This document shows positions 16,201 through 22,998 of a stretch of DNA of 42,142 bases, in pieces. Within the stretch, counting starts at the first letter, position 1; each line of letters opens with the position of its first letter. The notes under the pieces were generated by a model, which was given only the letters and a program-made list of their open reading frames with translations, searched no databases and had not been told where the DNA came from. This stretch comes from an uncultured Bacteroidales bacterium (GTDB lineage: Bacteria; Bacteroidota; Bacteroidia; Bacteroidales; Paludibacteraceae), in contig CACZVM010000015.1 in NCBI GenBank assembly GCA_902784585.1, positions 1 to 42,142 on the forward strand, given 5' to 3'. The position numbers were made by a program, and so were the translations under genes.

Positions 16201-17799
16201 AGTACCGGCTTGTTCAGCAACAAAGATAGTATAAGAAGCAGAACCTGCCTTGTAGTCATCGTTACCTGCGAACGAAGCTGTAATCTTCGCCTTACCTGCA
16301 GCCACGATAGAAACTGCACCTGTCGCAGGATCTACAGTTACCACTCCTGTATTGTCACTTGCGTAAGAAACAGTTACAGAGTGAGGATTCGTCAAATCCT
16401 GTGCCGTAAATGCGACACCAAGTTTTGCCAGTTTTTGTGCATCAGCATAAGCCAATTCAGCAGAAGGTTTAACAGCACCATCAACTTTCTTGAATATCTT
16501 TACCAAAGTTCCTGTTGTGCTATTATTTGCGTAGCAGTTAAATATTGGGGATCCGCTATTAGGATTATATCTTAAAAAGTTACGAGTATTACTGCCTTGC
16601 GCAAGTATAGTAGCAGCGCCATCATCTGCTATTGCAATAGACCAAACGCCATTGTCTCCTGAAGTACCGACAACAGCACTCTTGAGTTCGTTGGCTGAAC
16701 TACTTGAGGCATATAAATATTTACTATCACCCACATTAAATTTCCAATTAGTAGAAGATGCCTCCAATGTAATTACTTGTACATCATCACCAACTGCAAT
16801 AACATGATTATCAGACGTAACAGCCACACCTGGTCTGTTTTTACTGGCTTGAGTAATACTTAAAGCTTTATCCTCATCAACATTGACAATGATAATTTCA
16901 GCAGCATCAGCCAATTCCGATACATTAGTAACTAATTCATAGTTTACCGCAGCCGGAGCTTCTGTTACAGTAACTTCGCATTCATCTGTAAACGAACCAT
17001 CCGTAGTAGTAACAGTAATAGTAGCTGTACCAGCAGCAACAGCAGTTACAATACCGCCATCTACAGTAGCAACACTTTCATCATTAGAAGACCAAGAAAC
17101 ACTCTTGTCTGAAGCGTTGCTCGGAGCAACTGTTGCAACCAAAGTTTCAGTCTTACCTTCTACAATAGAGGTTGATGCTTTATTCAGCGAAACACCAGTT
17201 ACAGCAACAGGATCAGAGCCACCTCCGCTTGTCGTGTACGTAACCTTTACAACAACGTCAGCTACTGTACCGCTTGTAAATTTCTCACTTGACAATAATT
17301 TGAAGAATGTGTAATTCTTTGTCCCGTCAATTGTGAAATTAATTTCGGTTGCAGTTCCTCCGGCATCTTGAGCTTGAGCATCAGTAATAGTAGTAACCGC
17401 TCCTTGTGTTGAAGTTCCAAGAGAAACGTATAGGTTGTTTTGAAACTTATTTGAGCCAGTAGCTGTTTGGGTAACTTTAATTGCCGTAATTGCTCCTGGT
17501 ATTGCTGCCGAATTATATAGTGACCAGTTTTTGTTGTTGTCAGCAGAAGTCACAGTAGCGCCTGCAATTGAAGTTTTGCCTCCACGTACCTGGCCAGTAC
17601 CCGGATTAAACGCGTACGCCACCATAGCGATTTCATTCTCTGCTGAAGTTCCAGAGACTGTCACGTTTTGGTAACTGCCTGAGGTCAAGCCAGCGAAACC
17701 TTTCATAGAAATGGTTTCAGTGGCTGTTCCTGCCCACACTTGCCCGATGCTGAGGACTGCCATCAGCAAACAGGCGAAAATTGTTTTTAAGTGTTTCAT
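13216..17799 (-). CDS. Large secreted protein with Big_2 Ig-like repeats (N-terminal part)
   Basis: A 1527-aa frame with signal peptide MKHLKTIFACLLMAVLSIGQ (start at 17799; an ATG eight codons upstream is less likely). A jelly-roll-like N-terminal module (about 25-200) is followed by a Big_2 bacterial Ig-like domain (VTGVSLNKASTSIVEGKTET, then ATVDGGIVTAVAAGTATITV). A YLYAS-type module, an OB-like region, further Ig-like domains and two near-identical ~95-residue repeats (LAWNPADDIE, then TVGDAFSAPAL) come next. It is probably a surface or secreted adhesin-like protein. The frame ends at 13216 in an abnormal tail (SLRNDLLAEGWYD), while the true C-terminus lies in the next frame (12702-13238). 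Confidence 0.82.
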   Translation of the reverse strand: MKHLKTIFACLLMAVLSIGQVWAGTATETISMKGFAGLTSGSYQNVTVSGTSAENEIAMVAYAFNPGTGQVRGGKTSIAGATVTSADNNKNWSLYNSAAIPGAITAIKVTQTATGSNKFQNNLYVSLGTSTQGAVTTITDAQAQDAGGTATEINFTIDGTKNYTFFKLLSSEKFTSGTVADVVVKVTYTTSGGGSDPVAVTGVSLNKASTSIVEGKTETLVATVAPSNASDKSVSWSSNDESVATVDGGIVTAVAAGTATITVTTTDGSFTDECEVTVTEAPAAVNYELVTNVSELADAAEIIIVNVDEDKALSITQASKNRPGVAVTSDNHVIAVGDDVQVITLEASSTNWKFNVGDSKYLYASSSSANELKSAVVGTSGDNGVWSIAIADDGAATILAQGSNTRNFLRYNPNSGSPIFNCYANNSTTGTLVKIFKKVDGAVKPSAELAYADAQKLAKLGVAFTAQDLTNPHSVTVSYASDNTGVVTVDPATGAVSIVAAGKAKITASFAGNDDYKAGSASYTIFVAEQAGTNEDPLTEASAKALIDDGCTLNAHVAGVVASQDGGNFTVTLTNGFKFYKAKDIGNVAFGSAYLKINDEVTAYGQLTKYSSTYELAEGCYLTNYVEYTEPLTPIANDKDHPYTVAQALEFAAAPATYDITEAIYIAGVVYKVDNFSSTNGTLNIYVKDAGVENQFEFYKCKGIYDESLTAFTTEDDVQVGDEVIGYGVMKYFSGGSIWEFDNTATGDYLVELTRPAVAVTGIDLTESTAEVEVGSTVTLHASVVPGNATDQGIEWSVTSGSDKASVDENGVVTGTAAGEAVIRAASHEDASIYEECTVTVTAVDPTKHTVTFDATIDISDQETSITKSGITITASKFNNNEEGKYYYQCYSGAAMTVSSTVGNITNIELTCTASGTAKYGPGNWDFTGYSYSGANGSWTGSAETVEFGNASQQVRMTLITVTYKEDNREAAGLAWNPADDIEITVGDAFSAPALQNPNNIDAAEISIESSNTSLATVTAGEVSLVADATGTATITATFAGNDDYKPATISYNITVNEAGLDNVTFDSSEDHAESGETTITKSGFTLSFTSGTMDGTQAEYRLYKSQTMTLSSTDYLIKKIEFTCTSGNPITGFADATGLDKDNNEWTGESNTVELTASNAQVRMTKIKVFYVEDTRAAAGLAWNPADDIELTVGDAFSAPALLNPNSIDAAEISIESSNTDVATVTAGVVALVADATGEATITATFAGNASYKPATVSYKITVNPAYSIYVQPSLNVNFGSVNQNAEVADKSITVTLTGVDAATLTLEGTGASAFTISPDAALTASGDITISASSANIGTFVATLTISDDANNAESKVVNISITVNEVVTPETPVSTTSEWVPATEITDGMQVLIVGERNEKIYAVGAQTSNNRTAVEGSLSEGVFTPGENTMAFTVVAQEGGTYALQASNGKYLYAAGSGSGKNFLRSQDEVDANAKWTLSVSSATANGTNTNNKLQLNNSSDIFSCYSNEWSLRNDLLAEGWYD
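14003..14285 (-). repeat. Internal coding repeat, copy 1
   Basis: Encodes a ~95-aa module (AAGLAWNPADDIELTVGDAF and onward to ATVSYKITVN). It is nearly identical to copy 2 at 14631-14903 and more distantly related to sequence near 16210-16420. Confidence 0.8.
14631..14903 (-). repeat. Internal coding repeat, copy 2
   Basis: Encodes AAGLAWNPADDIEITVGDAF and onward to ATISYNITVN. It differs from copy 1 at scattered positions, as expected for a fairly recent duplication inside the gene. Confidence 0.8.
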
Positions 17800-18117
17800 A
17801 ATAAAAATTTTATAGTTAAACAATGATTAAACGACTTATTAAATAGAAGTAATAAGAAATTTACTAAAAATTTTTGGATATCCTCTAAAATCACGGGATA
17901 TATACTATGTATATATAGGTATGGGTGGGATACGTTATTGTCTCGATGTGCTCTCGATGCGCTCAGGTAGTTATCTCTTTCCGTTCCACCAAATCGTAAA
18001 AAACGTACATTTTTCCTAATCCGGCTGCAAAGGTACAAAATATTTTTGACATATGCAAATATTTTAGAAAAAAACAAAAAAAAACATTTTCGCTACAAAA
18101 GCGACTAGATAGATGTT
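17800..18117. other. Intergenic region between the Ig-like protein and the recombinase
   Basis: No gene seen. It holds a ~220-nt 5' leader for the Ig-like protein, with a perfect 8-bp inverted repeat ATATATAC/GTATATAT at 17898-17916 and a duplicated CTCGATG motif around 17942-17960. Its promoter is at 18028-18059. Confidence 0.6.
18028..18059 (-). promoter_or_regulatory. Promoter of the Ig-like surface protein
   Basis: Minus strand TACCTTTG (18028-18035) and TTTG (18056-18059), with a 20-nt spacer. Confidence 0.75.
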
Positions 18118-18732
18118 TTATTTTTCGGCGGGTTGGATATAACGGACGATATAGCGATGGAGGGTGCTGCGGGAGCAATGGAGGCGGCGGCAGATGGCAT
18201 ACTGGGAGATGCCCTGGCTGAGTTGGCGACGTATATATACGTCGTGCTTGTAGAGCAGAAGCGTCTCGCGAGAACCGCGCGAACCGACGGGACGGCCGAG
18301 CCGTTTGCCCTGGGCGCGTACGCGTGCAAGCGCCTCGCGGGTGCGTTTAGAAATAAGGTTACGTTCGATCTCGGCCGACAGTCCGAAGGCGAACGCGAGC
18401 ACCTTGGACTGGATGTCTTCGCCAAGCCGATAGTTGTCCTTGATCGTCCAGATACGACAACCGCGATGGAGGCAGTAGCTGAGGATCTCCATGATCATAT
18501 ACAGGCTGCGTCCGAGGCGGCTGAGTTCGGAGCAGACGATGAGATCGCCCTCTCCCACCCGACGGAGCAAAGTGCCCAGCCGTCGCTTGTCGTAAGCCAT
18601 TGTTCCAGAGACTGTTTCCTCGATCCATCCGTCGATGCGGATGTCATTTTCCTCACAAAAACGCGCTATTTCAAAGCGCTGGTTCTCGACCGTCTGCTTG
18701 TCGGACGAGACGCGAATATACCCATAGTTCAT
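18118..18732 (-). CDS. Serine site-specific recombinase, Mpi/Hin-type invertase
   Basis: A 204-aa small serine recombinase. The N-terminal resolvase domain starts MNYGYIRVSSDKQTVENQRF, with the catalytic Ser in RVSSDKQ and the conserved CSELSRLGRS segment carrying the active-site arginines. The EIERNLISKRTREALAR helix and a C-terminal helix-turn-helix (GISQYAICRRLHCSRSTLHRYI) follow. The sequence is close in style to the Bacteroides master DNA invertase Mpi, which flips many promoters. The start at 18732 is chosen because it opens the canonical YGYIRVS strand. No convincing pair of inverted repeats is visible nearby, so its targets may be distant. Confidence 0.9.
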   Translation of the reverse strand: MNYGYIRVSSDKQTVENQRFEIARFCEENDIRIDGWIEETVSGTMAYDKRRLGTLLRRVGEGDLIVCSELSRLGRSLYMIMEILSYCLHRGCRIWTIKDNYRLGEDIQSKVLAFAFGLSAEIERNLISKRTREALARVRAQGKRLGRPVGSRGSRETLLLYKHDVYIRRQLSQGISQYAICRRLHCSRSTLHRYIVRYIQPAEK

Positions 18733-18748
18733 AACACGATTTTTTGCA

Positions 18749-18756
18749 CAAAGATA
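18749..18756 (-). promoter_or_regulatory. -7 element of the recombinase gene
   Basis: Minus strand TATCTTTG, 16 nt upstream of the ATG. No good TTG is found at the expected -33, and that position falls within the divergent mdh promoter, so the two may interfere. Confidence 0.5.
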
Positions 18757-18774
18757 CAAAAAAATTATGAAAAA

Positions 18775-18806
18775 TTTGCACATATGAAAAAAATATACTA
18801 TTTTTG
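18775..18806 (+). promoter_or_regulatory. Promoter of mdh
   Basis: TTTG at 18775-18778, 20 nt, then TATTTTTG at 18799-18806. The 70-nt leader contains a direct duplication of AATATAAAATATTTAAAAG (18831-18868). Confidence 0.7.
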
Positions 18807-18877
18807 CATGCTAATTTGTAAGTAACGGTAAATATAAAATATTTAAAAGAATATAAAATATTTAAAAGATTAAAAAA

Positions 18878-19819
18878 ATGAGCAAAGTAACAGTAGTAGG
18901 CGCAGGTAACGTAGGTGCTACATGCGCAAATGTGCTGGCCGTAAACGAAGTGGCCAACGAAGTATGTCTGATTGATATCAAAGAGGGTTTTGCCGAGGGC
19001 AAGGCCATGGATATCATGCAAACGGCACAGTTGATGGGTTTTGACACCGTAGTAGAGGGTGTGACCAACGACTACAGCAAGACCGCAGGCAGCGACGTAG
19101 TGATCATCACCTCGGGTCTGCCGCGTAAGCCGGGTATGACACGTGAGGAGCTGATCGGCGTGAACGCAGGCATCGTGAAGAGCGTATGCGACCAGGTGCT
19201 GAAATACAGCCCGGACGCTATCCTGGTAGTAGTAAGCAACCCGATGGATACGATGGCGTATCTGACGCTGCACGCACTGGGTCTGCCGCGTAACCGCGTG
19301 ATCGGTATGGGTGGCGCACTCGACAGCGCACGCTTCAAATACAACCTGAGCAACGCCCTGAAGTGCAACGCCAACGACGTAGAAGGCTTCGTGATAGGTG
19401 GCCACGGCGACACGACGATGATCCCTCTGACCAGCTATGCCACCTATAAGGGCGTGAACGTACGCGAGTTCCTGAGCGACGAGCAGATAGAGGAAGTAGT
19501 GAAGGCTACGATGGTAGGCGGCGCAACGCTGACCGGCCTGCTGGGCACGAGTGCATGGATGGCACCGGGTGCAGCTGCTGCATCGGTGGCAGAAGCCATC
19601 ATCAAGAACCAGAAGAAGATGATTCCTTGCTCGGCTGCGCTGGAAGGCGAATACGGCATGAAGGATATCACCATCGGTGTGCCGTGTATCATCGGCAAGA
19701 ACGGTATCGAGAAGATCCTGGAGCTGAAACTGTCGGACGTAGAAGAGGCCAAGCTGCGTGAGAGCGAAGCAGCCGTACGCAAGACTACAGCTATCCTGAA
19801 AGAACTGAATGTTCTTTAA
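18878..19819 (+). CDS. mdh: Malate dehydrogenase (LDH-like type)
   Basis: NAD-dependent interconversion of malate and oxaloacetate, used in Bacteroidales both reductively (towards succinate/propionate) and in the partial TCA cycle. The 313-aa protein has the nucleotide loop GAGNVG (8-13), substrate arginines Arg83 and Arg89 in LPRKPGMTR, SNPMD (120-124) and the catalytic His176 in GGHGDTT. Arg83 at the specificity-loop position fits malate rather than lactate. It has its own promoter and an AT-rich, SD-poor leader. Confidence 0.96.
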   Translation: MSKVTVVGAGNVGATCANVLAVNEVANEVCLIDIKEGFAEGKAMDIMQTAQLMGFDTVVEGVTNDYSKTAGSDVVIITSGLPRKPGMTREELIGVNAGIVKSVCDQVLKYSPDAILVVVSNPMDTMAYLTLHALGLPRNRVIGMGGALDSARFKYNLSNALKCNANDVEGFVIGGHGDTTMIPLTSYATYKGVNVREFLSDEQIEEVVKATMVGGATLTGLLGTSAWMAPGAAAASVAEAIIKNQKKMIPCSAALEGEYGMKDITIGVPCIIGKNGIEKILELKLSDVEEAKLRESEAAVRKTTAILKELNVL

Positions 19820-19946
19820 TTTACCATTTTATCATTTACCATTTGGTCATTTATTGGTTCATTTAGCCATTTAATCATTCAATGACTAAATAGCCCAATG
19901 GCAAAATAAATAGTACATGGTAAATGAACAAATGAACAAATGATTT
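19820..19946. repeat. Imperfect ATTTACC/ATTTGGTC array
   Basis: Degenerate 7-8-nt units (CATTTACC, ATTTGGTC, AACAAATG) in both orientations fill the mdh-spt gap, including ATGAACAA repeated just before the spt start. Confidence 0.6.
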
Positions 19947-19947
19947 T

Positions 19948-21132
19948 ATGGATCTTTTTGAAAAATGTGACCATTTTGAGACCCTCAAACTGGCACGCCA
20001 ACTGAACGTCTATCCCTACTTCCACGAGTTGGAGAGCCGTCAAGCGCCGGTGGTGAAGATGGAGAACCACCGCGTCATCATGTTGGGCAGCAACAACTAC
20101 CTCGGCTTCACGGAGAACGAGGCAGTGATCAAAGCCGGACATGAGGCCCTCGACAAATACGGTACGGGCGTGAGCGGCAGCCGTTTTCTGAACGGAACGC
20201 TGGACCTGCACCTGCAGTTGGAACGCGAGATAGCCGCCTTCACGGGCTACGAGGAGTGCATGACCGTCTCTACAGGTTTCCAGACCAACCTCGCCATCAT
20301 CTCAGCCATCTGCGGCAAGGACGACTATATCCTGAACGACCGCGAGAACCACGCGTCTATCTACGATGCATGCCGCTTGAGTTTTGCGAAGGTGCTGCGT
20401 TACCGCCACTCGGACATGCAAGACCTCGAACGCCAGCTGAAGTCGATTCCCGAGAACGCCGGCAAGCTGATTGTGACCGACGGCGTGTTCTCGATGCGCG
20501 GCGACATATGCAAGTTGCCGGAGATATGCAAGTTGGCTGAGAAATACAACGCCCGCGTCATGGTGGACGATGCACACGGATTTGGTGTGCTCGGCCCCGG
20601 CGGTCGCGGTACGGCAGCCCACTTCGGCCTGACAGACAAAGTGGACATTACCATGCTGACCTTCTCCAAATCGCTGGCTTCGATAGGCGGATGTATGCTG
20701 ACGAGCCACCGCGTAGCCGACTGGCTTCGCCACGTGAGCCGTCCGTTCATCTTCTCCGCGTCGATCACACCCTGCTCTGCCGCAACGGCCCTGGAGGCAC
20801 TGCATCAGCTGATACTCGACCCGGAGCGTCCGCAGCGACTGATGAACATAGCCCACTACTTCCAGCGCCAACTGATCAACGCCGGTATCCGCATCATCGA
20901 AGCGCCGACACCTATCGTGCCCATCTTCACCTATAAGACACTGGACACGCTGTATTTCGGCAAGAAGATGTTTGAGGAAGGCGTCTATGTGAACCCCGTC
21001 ATCGCTCCGGCGTGCGTGGAAGGCGAGTGCCTGCTGCGTACGACGCTGATGGCTACCCACACCGAGCCGATCATCGACGAGGCTGTAAGCATAATTGCCA
21101 GAGTCCTCGAAGAAGGAGCACCGGAATTGTAA
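19948..21132 (+). CDS. spt: Serine palmitoyltransferase (alpha-oxoamine synthase)
   Basis: A PLP enzyme condensing serine with a fatty acyl-CoA to 3-ketosphinganine, the first step of sphingolipid synthesis, cytoplasmic and membrane-associated. The 394 aa show the family's GSNNYLGF and GTGVSGSRFLNGTLDLH, the PLP-stacking His135 (ENHAS), VDDAHGFGVLG with the pyridine-binding Asp, and the Schiff-base lysine Lys241 in TFSKSLASIGG. The FSKSLASIGG and NPVIAPAC...RTTLMATHT blocks match Bacteroides serine palmitoyltransferase more closely than glycine C-acetyltransferase or BioF. The adjacent short-chain reductase supports this reading. Confidence 0.88.
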   Translation: MDLFEKCDHFETLKLARQLNVYPYFHELESRQAPVVKMENHRVIMLGSNNYLGFTENEAVIKAGHEALDKYGTGVSGSRFLNGTLDLHLQLEREIAAFTGYEECMTVSTGFQTNLAIISAICGKDDYILNDRENHASIYDACRLSFAKVLRYRHSDMQDLERQLKSIPENAGKLIVTDGVFSMRGDICKLPEICKLAEKYNARVMVDDAHGFGVLGPGGRGTAAHFGLTDKVDITMLTFSKSLASIGGCMLTSHRVADWLRHVSRPFIFSASITPCSAATALEALHQLILDPERPQRLMNIAHYFQRQLINAGIRIIEAPTPIVPIFTYKTLDTLYFGKKMFEEGVYVNPVIAPACVEGECLLRTTLMATHTEPIIDEAVSIIARVLEEGAPEL

Positions 21133-21172
21133 TTCAAAATTCAAAATTCAAAATTAAGAATTCAAAATTTAG
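21132..21172. repeat. AATTCAA array between spt and the reductase
   Basis: Four to five 8-nt units ATTCAAA/TTCAAAATT fill the 46-nt gap. Confidence 0.65.
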
Positions 21173-21178
21173 AATGAC

Positions 21179-21985
21179 ATGCGGACACTGGTTATAACAG
21201 GTGGAAGCAGCGGCATAGGAAAAGCAACAGCCTCGCTCTTCGCGGAGCGGGGCTGGCGCGTCTTTGAACTGAGCCGACACGGAAAAGAGGCGACGGATGA
21301 CGGGTTACCGGTTACGGGCGAGATCATCCATATACCGTGCGATGTGCGCGACGCAGAGAGCGTGCGGCAGGCCGTAGCGGAGGTGACGCGTCAGGCTGAG
21401 CGGATAGATGTCGTGATCAGCAACGCGGGCTTCGGCATATCCGGCCCCGTGGAGTTCGCCGACATCCAAGAGGTGGAACGGCAGATAGATGTCAACTTCA
21501 CCGGTGCGGTGCGGTTGATCCAGGCCATCCTGCCTACGCTGCGTGCGCAGCAAGGCGGCCGCATCATCTTCACCTCCTCCGTAGCGGCTATCCTGAGTGT
21601 GCCCTACCAGTCGTTCTACTCGGCCAGCAAGGCGGCTATCAACGCACTGGCGCTGGCGCTGGCGAACGAGGTGCGGCCCTTCGGCATCAGCGTATCCGTG
21701 ATGATGCCCGGCGACGTGAGCACGGGTTTCACCGATGCGCGGAGCAAGAACGCCGCCGGCGTGGAGGTCTATCGCACCGCCGACAAAGCTATCACCACGA
21801 TGGAACGCGACGAACGGGCAGGCATGGCACCCAAGCAGATGGCGCAACTGTTCTATCATATCGCCACCTGCCACAGCCCGCGACCGCAGTACGTAGGCGG
21901 TTTCGGCTACCGTGTGCTCTGCTTCCTGGAGCGACTGCTGCCCAAGCGGTTCGTCAACTGGATCGAATATAAAGTGTATAGTTGA
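21179..21985 (+). CDS. Short-chain dehydrogenase, probable 3-ketosphinganine reductase
   Basis: A classical SDR: TGGSSGIG (7-14), SNAG (81-84), catalytic Ser133/134, Tyr147 and Lys151 (YSASK). The 268-aa length and the C-terminal membrane-proximal segment (GFGYRVLCFLERLLPKRFVNWIE) resemble 3-ketodihydrosphingosine reductases, which have a hydrophobic C-terminal helix. Its position directly after serine palmitoyltransferase makes reduction of 3-ketosphinganine to sphinganine the best hypothesis. This rests on family and context, not on a diagnostic residue, and many SDRs look alike. Confidence 0.75.
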   Translation: MRTLVITGGSSGIGKATASLFAERGWRVFELSRHGKEATDDGLPVTGEIIHIPCDVRDAESVRQAVAEVTRQAERIDVVISNAGFGISGPVEFADIQEVERQIDVNFTGAVRLIQAILPTLRAQQGGRIIFTSSVAAILSVPYQSFYSASKAAINALALALANEVRPFGISVSVMMPGDVSTGFTDARSKNAAGVEVYRTADKAITTMERDERAGMAPKQMAQLFYHIATCHSPRPQYVGGFGYRVLCFLERLLPKRFVNWIEYKVYS

Positions 21986-21989
21986 ATTC

Positions 21990-22013
21990 TTAGCCCTAAA
22001 GGGCACGATTATT
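21990..22013. repeat. Two-hairpin element, truncated copy
   Basis: The first 24 nt of the element (GCCC-TAAA-GGGC hairpin and ACGATTATTT), followed by AATTCAC heptamers instead of the second hairpin. Confidence 0.75.
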
Positions 22014-22043
22014 TCAGAATTCACAATTCAGAATTCACAATTA
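22014..22043. repeat. AATTCAC/AATTCAG heptamer array
   Basis: Four tandem units lying between two copies of the two-hairpin element. Confidence 0.65.
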
Positions 22044-22089
22044 TTAGCCCTAAAGGGCACGATTATTTGCAAAGCAAATCTTCACAATT
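22044..22089. repeat. Two-hairpin element, copy upstream of ldcA
   Basis: A 46-nt unit with two perfect small hairpins, GCCC-TAAA-GGGC and ATTTGC-AAA-GCAAAT, ending CTTCACAATT. It is identical over all 46 nt to the copy at 32061-32106 before uvrB. Confidence 0.88.
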
Positions 22090-22990
22090 GATTAAGCATA
22101 TCCGAATAGTATCGCCATCGGGCGTGATAGATCCATCGTTTATCGACGGAGCGGCAGCGCGTTTGCGTGCGTGGGGCTTCGAGGTAAGCGAAGGGTGTCA
22201 CGCGCGTGACAAGTACGGTCGCTTTGCGGGCACGGATGACGCGCGACTGGCAGATCTGCGCGAAGCGCTGGAGGATACGGACGTAGATGCGGTGCTCTGT
22301 GCACGCGGCGGCTACGGCATGCAACGTATCATCGATCGTGTACCGAAGATACAAAAACCCATCATCGGCTTCAGCGACATCACTGCGCTGCACCAAGTGG
22401 CAGCCCTCAGCCATCAGCCATCGGTGCATGGTGTCATGTGCAAGCACATCGCCACGCTGCCGGAAGACGGCGAAGTGCTGTCGGCACTGCGGGCCGCCCT
22501 GCGCGGAGAAAAACTGGAATACAGCCTGCCCGCCCATCCGCTGAACCGGCAAGGCACGGCAGAAGGACCGATAGCAGGCGGCAACCTGAGCGTGCTATAC
22601 GGACTGCAGGGCACTCCGTTTGGAATTCAAAATTCACAATTCACAATGCACAATGCACAATTCACAATGCACAATGCACCGATCTTGCTCATAGAGGATG
22701 TAGGGGAGCGGCATTACCATGTGGACCGGATGATACGCAACCTGCGGTTGAGCGGTGTGCTGGCGCAGATAGGCGGACTGATCGTCGGACAGTTCAGCGA
22801 CTGTGAGGACGACCCGTCGATGCCCGGCGGAAGCATCCGACAGACCATATGGGAAGCCGTAGCGGACTACGACTATCCGGTGGTGTTTGACTTCCCCTGC
22901 GGACACGTGGAGCGCAACCTACCCATCCGGCTCGGCTCGCCGGCCAAGCTGCTGGTGGAGAAGGACGGCGTGCGACTGACGATGGCTTAG
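22067..22990 (+). CDS. LD-carboxypeptidase (S66 family)
   Basis: A cytoplasmic serine peptidase removing the terminal D-Ala from recycled murein tetrapeptides. The S66 features are visible: ARGGYGMQRI, the nucleophile Ser in GFSDITALH, the acidic residue in LLIEDVGER and the His near the C-terminus in CGHVERNLPI. The start is uncertain. The frame opens at a TTG inside the two-hairpin repeat (22067), and a second TTG at 22088 would give IKHIRIVSPSG, which matches the usual N-terminus better. Two in-frame repeat insertions are present: LSHQPSV (22398-22425) and a QFTMHNA heptapeptide repeated twice (22622-22680). Both are in loops, and the catalytic residues are retained. Confidence 0.87.
   Translation: MQSKSSQLIKHIRIVSPSGVIDPSFIDGAAARLRAWGFEVSEGCHARDKYGRFAGTDDARLADLREALEDTDVDAVLCARGGYGMQRIIDRVPKIQKPIIGFSDITALHQVAALSHQPSVHGVMCKHIATLPEDGEVLSALRAALRGEKLEYSLPAHPLNRQGTAEGPIAGGNLSVLYGLQGTPFGIQNSQFTMHNAQFTMHNAPILLIEDVGERHYHVDRMIRNLRLSGVLAQIGGLIVGQFSDCEDDPSMPGGSIRQTIWEAVADYDYPVVFDFPCGHVERNLPIRLGSPAKLLVEKDGVRLTMA
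22622..22680. repeat. In-frame AATTCAC/AATGCAC array inside ldcA
   Basis: About eight 7-nt units (TTCACAA, TGCACAA). Three units make 21 nt, so the encoded peptide repeats every 7 residues (QFTMHNA twice). Confidence 0.82.
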
Positions 22991-22998
22991 CCTATCCC

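Noticed and set aside
17942-18035. Possible invertible promoter for the Ig-like protein controlled by the adjacent Mpi-like recombinase
   Set aside because: I found only one sequence (AAACGTACAT at 18001-18010) resembling the Bacteroides Mpi site as I remember it, with no inverted partner within a few hundred bases.
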